Source: Platerodrilus igneus (lineage: Eukaryota; Arthropoda; Insecta; Coleoptera; Lycidae). From it: DNA of 64,000 bases. Location: positions 4,960,001-5,024,000 of the forward strand of contig JARFIW010000453.1 in assembly GCA_036346225.1 (NCBI GenBank). The letters run 5' to 3'. Position numbers and translations under genes: made by a program. Shown one piece after another: positions 57,070 through 64,000 of this stretch. The notes under the pieces were generated by a model. The model was not told the origin of the DNA. It did not search any database and worked only from the letters and a program-made list of their open reading frames with translations. Each line of letters begins with the position of its first letter. Positions within the stretch are counted from its first letter, which is position 1.

Positions 57070-58499
57070 TTCCTCCTCAATTTTGAAAAATTCCCGTGGA
57101 TGTTCATATACATTTACACTGAAATCTAGTGGTCTGTCGCGTTCTAAAATCCTGTCCAGGTCTGTTTTCCCTACTCGGTCCTGGTCTAGCCGTCACCTCA
57201 GCGTACGTCCTAGGCGTTTCCACTCGTTCCGTGTCTGTATTAGCTGTCCCCCTCATGTCCGGTGAACTATTCATTCTGGTAGGTCCCGGTCTCGGTGCAG
57301 GTCCCCTTCCTAAACTATTACTCCTAACGTATGGTTGTCTCTGTTCCCAATTCTGTCGCTGGTATCCGTAACTATTCCCCCGTCTAGCGTAGTTGTCCCT
57401 TCTATTGTCAAACCTAACTGTGTTGATCTGCCTTTCCCTATTATCCCGAGGTCGTCCACTACTTACGTCGTCGTACCTCTGCAGGTATTCCAAAAACATT
57501 TCTCTGTCCACTATGTTCTGTAGTGCTACGTGCTGTCTTATGTCTACCTCGAAGTGTCGTGATAAATACTTAATAATTTGTCGGTCCGTCAGTGGTGGGT
57601 TCAGTTGCTTTGCTATGCTATACTTGCGTATAGCATATTGCTCCCTACTTCCTAAAAATTCTCCCTTAAATTTCCCTGTGATTAAGTCGTCTCGTACCTG
57701 GTCTTGTCTGTGGTCACTCCAGTAGTGCTTTAAAATTTGTTTTCAAAGTCCTGATACGTGTCTATGTCCTGTCCTACTAAATTGTACCATGCTTCCGCGT
57801 TGTCCTTTAATAAAGCCTTTATCGTATTTAGTTTAGTCTGTTCGTCAAATAAATTTCCCACTAGATTTCATACACTGTTAATAAAAATTTGTGGATTTAC
57901 CCTGTTATCGCCATAAAACTTCATGTGTTGGTCCAATGATACTCCACCTGTAGAAAATCTGGGACCATCCCCCGTTAAATTTGACATGTTGTATTTGATA
58001 CTACTAACTTCGCGTTCTACCCTGCCTAACTGATCCCTACATGAGTCCGTCACTTCAGTCATTTTACATTAATCTCTTCTTCACAAAAAATGCGTACTTC
58101 GGACCTTAAATGTCCCATTTCCTGTCGAAGACCTGTAATATCACGCTCATTTTTTCAACCCTATTTTCAACTTCCCCATCTTTACGGTAAGACTATTTTA
58201 AATTCTGAAACTTCTTTATTCGTCTTATCTATTTTCTCACTTAGGGTTTCCCTAACTCCTGTTAATGTCTCATTCATTCGGTCAAATTTCTTATTCGATT
58301 CTTCCCTAGCTCTATTAGATTCTTCACTCATCCTCTCTAACATTCTCAATATCATCTCGTTTCCTTGATCCCCTGATTCCGTCCTCGACTGATCTCTACT
58401 GCCTCCAGCTTCTTCCATTTTAGAATTTTTCTCACACAATGCACTATCGTCACTTCCAATTTCCACTCCTTGACTCCTTAACCACTCTTTTCTCTGCAT
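57070..58499 (-). pseudogene. Gypsy D Gag
   Basis: N-terminal part 58499-58182 begins MQRKEWLRSQGVEIGSD and has a heptad-like acidic/basic region (SEESNRAREESNKKFDRM), likely coiled coil. The middle part near 58062-57700 has FYGDNRVNPQIFINSV and, after a stop, FDEQTKLNTIKALLKDNAEA, a capsid-like block. 57511-57104 is an R/G/P-rich nucleic-acid-binding tail (RDNRRDNYARRGNSYGY) with no CCHC knuckle. Three or more breaks lie between the parts. The damage sits in a very young element, so the source element may already have been defective. Confidence 0.75.
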
Positions 58500-58620
58500 A
58501 CGTTCTAATCACTCACACACACTCTAAAATACTCTTAAATTTATACACACACAAAAACTCTCTCTCTCAGATCGCCAGTTTCCTGGAATAAAATCACAAA
58601 AATTTTATTTGGAACTCGAG

Positions 58621-58645
58621 CCCTCACGTTGTGGTCGCCATGATA
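58621..58645 (-). other. Gypsy D primer-binding site
   Basis: Immediately inside the 5' LTR (after five bases TATCA) the minus strand reads TGGCGACCACAACGTGAGGG, the usual TGGCGAC-type tRNA primer site of Gypsy elements. The tRNA was not identified. Confidence 0.7.
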
Positions 58646-60767
58646 TGCTGTGATATGCTCCTTTGAATGCGGAACTGGGTCCTTTCAACAAAAAAATTCT
58701 AGTCCCACCGATTGGGCGTCATAAACTGCTGTGATCCTGTTTTCGCCTCGGCTGCTCACCTAATTTTATAAACCTCCTCATTCATAAAATTAAACAACAC
58801 ATTCCTACCACAAACATCAACGTTAACTCTATTTACATCAATATTCAGAATACATTAAATTTTCAAATTAAATTTCAGCATAAAATTCAGTTTTAAAAAG
58901 AATTTCAAGATTAATTTTATTATCATTTTAATGTGCATCCAGAATTAAAGTCCTTGTTGGATGCCTACTAATTAATATAACAATATAAGCAGACCGGAGT
59001 CTGAGTATAAAGGAGCATCTACCACCCTTTACGTTAATTAACCAGGTTCGTCTAATTGAGCTCAAAGACATACCCAAAGTTTCATCATATTCCCGAACAT
59101 CAATACTAAATACCCTTTCTACTTAAACAAGCAAATTTCATCTTAAAATTAAAATTTTATGGTTAGTACAATTTCACTAATGTCCGTTTAAAGTAAATCA
59201 ATTATAAAGTTATTCAACACACACAAAATGTCAAACAAAATAGTATAATTTACCTGAAGGTTACTGTCCTCGTAGCTTCAAAGTACATCGTCCCTTTAGT
59301 TAATCACACCATTCCAACAGGATTATATTTACGGCTTCTAATTCTCAACGCTTTAAAATTTTCTCCATCACCATTTATTTAAAGTTGTTTCTGGGCTTTT
59401 CCGGAACTCATCTGTGTATATCTGACCCTTGTTTCGTGGATCCAGACACGTATTTGAACCATTTAATTATTAACACCCCGAAAAATAGCAGAGAAATTCA
59501 TGCGTCTTTCACCAATATACGCCAAAACTGCCTACTTTTGTGTATACATTTGTCGTTGTAAATTTTGCTAATTGGTACAGTGATACTAAATTTTATTACC
59601 TTGTATCTAAGTGCACTGAAGTACATTCATGTTAGCACGTAAATAACAAACTATTTTGAATCACTAAAATATACGAGCAAACTTTAAATTATTTTATCAA
59701 ACTAAAATGCACTGTTTAACATCTTGAATCAAGTCGCGGATGTAAGAGCTTTTAACGCATCGAATAGTCAAAAGTCTAAGAGGCCGAAATTCATATTACC
59801 ACCGGTATATATAGCGAATAGCCGGCACGTCGCTTTTGTCTTCAAAACAGACAATTCTTAAGAATTTCTCATTCTATGTTCCCAGTCCGTCGCTCGCGCG
59901 TCGGTTTTACAATTTTCACTCGCCCCATTTAAATCTCAGAAATTCTCACGGCACGCAAACATGTCCGAGAAAAACTAATTAATTTTGTACAAAAATTGTT
60001 GTTTCTACCTCTGATATTTGCATCCTATTTTCAACCAATTGTGACCCTCGTGACATTGCTTAAATCACGCCTTTTACTATATGTGTCTTTGCTTGACGCA
60101 TTTTCTCTTTCCTTTTCTAACCTGTTCGTATTGGTGCAAATTGATATTCTTTATTATCGATTATATTTTAGTCCATGTGGACTATCTGGGTTTAATAACC
60201 CCGTATCGCACCTTCTCGTGAATATTAAGCCTCGGTTTCCCCAAGATTCTTTGAAACCATTTGTTATCTACACAATTTTCGCCGTACGTGATATTTAAAC
60301 TACGCAGGTGTTCTAAATAATATTAATTCTCAGAGCTTTATTTTCTGGTATTATAATCTTGGATTTTCACAGACTTTTATGCTTATTATTAATAATGGTT
60401 TAATTAACTCCAATTAAAATTGACTCCTATCCTTTCATTTTTAGCGAATACAAGTTAAATATTAATTATTATGTGTACACTCTGTTTAATACCGGTTACT
60501 TAAAATAGGGTTAATTAATATAAATTTTGCACGTAATTTCCATTTGTTTAGGAATAATTAAATTACACGCAGAGCTTTTTTAATACTGTTTCTTTTGATA
60601 TAAAGCGTCTTGTACATGATTTAAATTTCTTATTTTTACTGAAACGGCCGAATTTATTTATGCTTCATGGTTTTAATAAAGCGCATTATTTAATAAAATT
60701 CCTTATACACGGTGATTAAAATTATTTGATGTGATTATTTAATTTTCTACCCTGGTCTAAATATGAG

Positions 60768-60769
<2 letters not shown>
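58646..60769 (-). repeat. Gypsy D 5' LTR
   Basis: Nearly identical twin of 53478-55600. The minus-strand TATA box lies near 59805-59820, in the position expected to drive the element transcript. Bounded at 60769 by an AT dinucleotide run. The flanking dinucleotide runs prevent a confident target duplication call (ATAT is possible on both sides). Confidence 0.9.

Positions 60770-60812
<43 letters not shown>
60770..60812. repeat. AT dinucleotide microsatellite
   Basis: Uninterrupted alternating AT for about 43 bases directly next to the Gypsy D 5' LTR; a shorter TATATATA run lies on the other side of the element, so the element inserted into an AT repeat. Confidence 0.9.
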
Positions 60813-60815
<3 letters not shown>

Positions 60816-60822
60816 GTATTAA

Positions 60823-60995
60823 ACATCCTGCTGACTAGGCTTATTTATTTTTTTGCAGATGTGCTATTTCTACAATTATTATATAGGCAATACATCAGCA
60901 TTAAAATTCTTGCTGACTCGCTTTATTTATTTTTCTGAAGATTTCTATAATATCTAGCTAATACATCAGCATTAAAAATCTTGTTAATTGTATTT
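60823..60995. repeat. Short tandem repeat of about 75-85 bases
   Basis: A unit containing CTGCTGACT/CTTGCTGACT, TTATTTATTTTT, and ending ATACATCAGCATTAAAA occurs twice with a partial third. The last partial copy abuts the Gypsy E LTR at 61004. Confidence 0.75.
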
Positions 60996-61003
60996 ATTCA
61001 TAT

Positions 61004-61612
61004 TGTAGCGGGCTATTGCTACCGCGTTTCTTTAATTTAAAACAAGTAATAACCAAAGTCTTTATTACTCACTGTTCACAAGTCTAATTAACAGTATATG
61101 CCTTATTTATAGATGTTTTCAGTCCACTTAACAATGAAGCACTATTACACTAATGAATTTACAAGCACTAATATCTTCTTAAACTAACTTATTTAGGATT
61201 GGCCCATTAACAACACTAACACAACTATTTATTTATTATACACTTTGTCCACTTACGTATACTACAAGCTGCATGTACATTAGACACAGCATATAACATT
61301 TATGTATACACTTGAACTTCCAAAAGCTCAACCACTATTACTTTAAAACGATATAATTTATATTAAACATTCTAGTATAGACTGACCCTTGCATTTATTA
61401 GCGGTCTTATATATATTCTGAGTTAAAGATATGACTCATCCTCTAGTAATTCCGAGAAGCTTCCCGGTCTATTGAGAATAAACAGTGCCGGTGGTGTTTT
61501 GTGTGTTTGATTGCTAGAAGAATTCTCGAATCCTGAAGACTATGCAGAGCCTACAGCACTTGTGTGTTTGACGGGTTGCCTAATAGTAGCTCGCAACACT
61601 ACCCCCCTTTAA
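61004..61612 (-). repeat. Gypsy E 3' LTR (595 bp) and polypurine tract
   Basis: On minus, AAAGGGGGGTAG at 61610-61599 is the polypurine tract, followed by the LTR TGTTGCGAGCTACTATTAGG to GCGGTAGCAATAGCCCGCTA-CA at 61004. It has TG/CA termini and a TATA-like box (TATATATAAGACC on minus near 61405-61415). No target duplication can be tested without the other LTR. Confidence 0.8.
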
Positions 61613-62435
61613 AACCGTTACGTCTCGTAACTGTAAATACATTTTGACGCCAATTTGATGAATGACGACGGTATCGGCAGCTATCTCCTCTGGTGCATCC
61701 ACCACGTCGTTGGAAGTAACAGTCAACACAATTTTCTTGGTCTTGGTAGGCAACCGGTTGATAACAACAAACAAGGACCTGAACGTTGGTTATCTGGAAA
61801 ACTACTTCTAGCATATTTCGGACTATCCTCCAATCTAAGCGATCCAGTCCACAGCCTAGCTTGGGCACCGCTAGTCTCGTTACTCCATTTTCCATCATGT
61901 GCACCTTAAGATTTAGCAAAGCCAACCCATAGATGTCCATAACTAGGTCTCTGCCATAAAGAATTTTTGGTGACCAGATAGTAAACATAACGATTTTTAT
62001 CTTGAAGAACCAAAGCTTTTCCTACAGTTGGCTGCTGTTGTACTAATTCATCCACACATCCAAACTTTTTCTTGAAAACAACAGCTATTCCCCTTGACAT
62101 TGCCAAATCTTGAGCTACGCAATGTGCAAGGGAATACTCTTCCGCTGCTCTAAACAGATCTTGCTGTTTTTCAACAACAACGCCAAATCTCGCCTTAGCG
62201 GAACCACCATACGCCGCCATAAAGCTCTCAAAATCTACATTTGGCTCATGATTAATAACTTGTCGAACACCATTCTCATCATTCGAGCTTTCTTGGTTGT
62301 TGCCCGCGTAGGATGTTAAACGGTCAAAGTGTACCACTTTCGGTTTACCACGGGGAGATCTTCTGATCCGGTACACTACATCATTAATCCTTTTCATCAC
62401 TTCGTACGGGCCTTCCCACGTTTTCTTTGTGGATT
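61599..62435 (-). pseudogene. Gypsy E Pol C-terminus: integrase tail, macro domain, CCCH finger
   Basis: From 62435 the frame reads TWEGPYEVMKR and INDVVYRIRRSPRGKPKVVH (integrase C-terminal domain), then a 50-residue linker. Next is a macro domain like OARD1/TARG1, which in animals removes ADP-ribose from acidic residues and deacetylates O-acetyl-ADP-ribose: EEYSLAHCVAQDLAMSRGIA, VVFKKKFGCVDELVQQQP, RYVYYLVTKNSLWQRPSYGH, then, after one frame change near 61912, NGVTRLAVPKLGCGLDRLDW. The lysine in YYLVTK and the aspartate in GCGLDRLDW correspond to catalytic K84 and D125 of human TARG1. CYFQRRGGCTRGDSCRYRRH follows (C-x7-C-x5-C-x4-H, one residue longer than CCCH). The stop TAG is in the polypurine tract. 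Confidence 0.85.
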
Positions 62436-63635
62436 ATACAACCACACTAAATCTCCAGGTTGATAACCACCTTCTTGTGCTCTCGTGTTATATTGTGATT
62501 TCATTCGATCGCTTGCTGCCTGGATATTCTTTCGGACGTTTGCGTGAATGCTATTTGATCTTTCACGAAGCTTACTAACGTAATCTTCACCTGCGATCTC
62601 TTCTCCAGGTTTAAATTCAAACTGAAGATCACATGGTAGCCGTAATTCACGTCCTAGCATTACGCAAGCGGGCGAGTATCCTGTACTGTCGTGTACCGAA
62701 GATCGGTACGCCAGTAGGAACAAATGTAGATATTGGTCCCAGTCTCGTTGATTTTCAGAGACAACTTTGGTCAGGTACCTCTCTAACATCCTGTTCATTC
62801 TTTCAACCATTCCATCCGATTGGGGATGAAGTGGCGTGGTTCTAGTCTTCCTGATTCCAAGATGCTTGCAGACGTTTTGAAACAACGCTGATTCGAAGTT
62901 CCGACCTTGATCGGAGTGTAATTCCAACGGAACTCCAAAGCGACAAAACAACTCCTTCACTAGTACATCTGCAACCGTCTCGGCTTCTTGGTTAGGTATA
63001 ACATATGCCTCCGACCATTTGGTAAAATAATCCATTGCAACCAAGATGTATTTATTTCCTTTCTCTGATTCAGGAAACGGACCAGCTATATGAATGGCTA
63101 CCCTCTCAAAAGGATTCCCCACGTTATACTGTCTCATTGGGGCTTTCCGTTTTGTGACCGGGCCATTTGCAGAGGCACACAATTCACATTTCCGGCACCA
63201 CTCCTTCACATCATCTTTGCAGTTCACCCAATAGAATCTTTCTCTCACTCTTTCGAGAGTTCTTTTTACTCCAAAGTGCCCTCCGGAAATACCATCGTGC
63301 AAGTGCTGCAACACTTCCGGCACTCTGCTTCTCGGTACTATCACTTGAAGTCTTTCAGTGCCCTCTTCAAATTCCAGGCGTCGTTTCAAGATTCTATTTT
63401 CCATCATCAAGGAGTCCCACTGTGCCCAGTATGCCTTCAGGCTCTTACTTAAAATACTAATTTCTTCCCAAGCTGGTCGTTGTCCTCGATTTTTCCACTC
63501 AATAATACGTCCCAATTCGGCGTCGTTCTCCTGGTCTTCTCGTATTCTTTCGAGTTGCCAAGTATCATCGGTTACCGTCATTCTATGGATGACACTTATT
63601 TTCTCTTCCATCTTGAAGCAATGATTGCAGTCCAC
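62397..63635 (-). pseudogene. Gypsy E integrase, long open frame with a mutated catalytic residue
   Basis: Open for 412 codons. Residues 106-153 carry the zinc-binding region (LQHLHDGISGGHFGVKRTLE, then WCRKCELC). The catalytic core should have D in V-x-I-D-I-x-GPFP but reads RVAIHIAGPFPESEKGN, so the first acid is H (residue 182). The second, D242 (LHSDQGRNFES), and third, E278 (HPQSDGMVERMNRM), are kept with 35 residues between. The frame ends LYNPQRKRGKARTK where a small out-of-frame deletion joins it to the next frame at about 62435. RNase H is just upstream, separated by a stop. Confidence 0.95.
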
Positions 63636-63653
63636 CGGACAAGGTCTCCTTGA

Positions 63654-63898
63654 TCAAGCGTCTGCATTCCGATGGCTGGTTCCTACACGATGTTCTGTGT
63701 CAAAGTCATATTCCTGCAGCCGCTCTATCCACCTTGCAACTTGCCCTTCAGAATTTCGAAACTGCAGTAACCATTTTAGTGCAGCATGGTCTGTTCTCAA
63801 CAGGAATTTACGACCGTATAAGTACTTATAAAAGTGCTCTACAGATTTGACGACGGCCAACAGCTTCCTTCTTGTCACACAATAGTTCCTAGAACAAT
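63654..63898 (-). pseudogene. Gypsy E RNase H end
   Basis: SRNYCVTRRKLLAVVKSVEH, FLLRTDHAALKWLLQFRN and VARWIERLQEYDFDTEHRVG are the C-terminal half of a Gypsy RNase H, with D in RTDHAALKW. A stop at HRNADA replaces the usual leucine of NADALSRRP, then the next frame continues with SRRPCPVDCNHC. The N-terminal half and RT are missing: family similarity ends at about 63898. Confidence 0.9.
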
Positions 63899-64000
63899 TG
63901 AATAAAGTATAAGTTAGCGTTAAGGAGTTCTGCAGTTCAGTTCTAATAGCAGCTTCAATTGTAATTAGAGTTCTGATTGAGCTTTGATTTTCATGTTAGT
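63899..64000. other. AT-rich sequence replacing upstream Gypsy E
   Basis: Contains an AATAAA and no Gypsy Pol reading. This is either another insertion within Gypsy E or the flank of a truncated copy; the window ends before this can be decided. Confidence 0.4.

Larger units (their letters stand above)
53478..60769 (-). mobile_element. Gypsy D, young LTR element with most of pol missing
   Basis: Minus-strand LTR element of 7.3 kb. LTRs of 2123-2124 bases lie at 53478-55600 (3') and 58646-60769 (5'). I count about eight substitutions and about seven single- to three-base indels between them, i.e. under 0.5% substitution, so insertion was recent. The primer site is at 58621-58640 and the polypurine tract at 55601-55612. 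Gag and protease are present, then RT breaks off after a few dozen residues and a purine-rich tract fills the space to the polypurine tract. It therefore depends on another element for RT and integrase. Confidence 0.9.
61004..63898 (-). mobile_element. Gypsy E with macro-domain cargo (3' part)
   Basis: Minus-strand Ty3/Gypsy element. From high to low coordinates: RNase H (63898-63654), integrase (63635-62397), integrase C-terminus with linker, macro domain, CCCH-like finger (62435-61599), polypurine tract and 3' LTR (61598-61004). Gag, protease, RT and the 5' LTR are not in the window; the reading stops at about 63898, where unrelated AT-rich sequence begins. The copy has several lesions. Confidence 0.9.

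Noticed and set aside
1..64000. CRISPR array or prokaryotic operon
   Set aside because: No regularly spaced short repeats, no ribosome-binding sites or compact gene order; the content is eukaryotic transposable elements.

Overview
This is AT-rich eukaryotic DNA, almost certainly from an arthropod and probably an insect with a large, repeat-rich genome. The evidence is the mix of transposable elements: RTE/BovB-type LINEs ending in (GAT)n, a mariner very close to the Himar1 type, Gypsy, Copia and BEL/Pao LTR elements, CR1/Jockey-group LINEs, a Penelope GIY-YIG fragment, a piggyBac fossil, an insect-type MULE, and a tRNA-derived SINE. I cannot name the species. I see no bacterial gene, CRISPR array, rRNA or free-standing tRNA gene. 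One short open frame (44262-44552) might be host exon material; nearly everything else is mobile DNA in various states of decay.

Layout: 0-2.2 kb CR1/Jockey-group LINE remnant and an unclassified repeat. 2.6-5.9 kb nearly full-length RTE LINE (minus), with a SINE and a piggyBac fossil beyond its 5' end. 8.3-9.1 kb Copia LTR fragment and RTE fragment. 9.1-13.7 kb Gypsy A, with a TIR element inside it and a mariner inside that. 13.7-17.4 kb Gypsy B with two LTRs. 17.4-22.2 kb Copia with Penelope debris; its 3' LTR is split by an RTE copy (22.2-25.4 kb) carrying a 13-bp target duplication. 25.4-28.2 kb BEL/Pao and CR1/Jockey-group remnants (minus). 29.2-36.1 kb two RTE copies around Gypsy C. 37.7-41.9 kb complete but decayed MULE. 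42.1-43.0 kb MITE with 8-bp duplications. 46.7-51.1 kb RTE copy holding a 2.14-kb solo LTR and a SINE. 53.5-60.8 kb young Gypsy D with 2.1-kb LTRs whose pol is largely replaced by a strand-asymmetric tract. 61.0-63.9 kb Gypsy E (minus), running past the window edge region.

Most notable: the pol frame of Gypsy E does not stop after the integrase. It runs into a macro domain of the OARD1/TARG1 type (ADP-ribose hydrolase) that keeps both catalytic positions, then a CCCH-like zinc finger, and stops inside the polypurine tract against the LTR. This looks like a host de-ADP-ribosylation gene captured by an LTR retrotransposon. Second, RTE copies share a composite 3' end made of three tandem, diverged copies of the element's own 3' terminus; two copies with target-site duplications show that this composite moved as one unit.

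The elements are not a cooperating gene set. They form layers: Gypsy A holds a TIR element that holds mariner; the Copia LTR holds an RTE; another RTE holds a solo LTR and a SINE. All positions of frame breaks come from reading the translations and neighbouring family motifs by eye.
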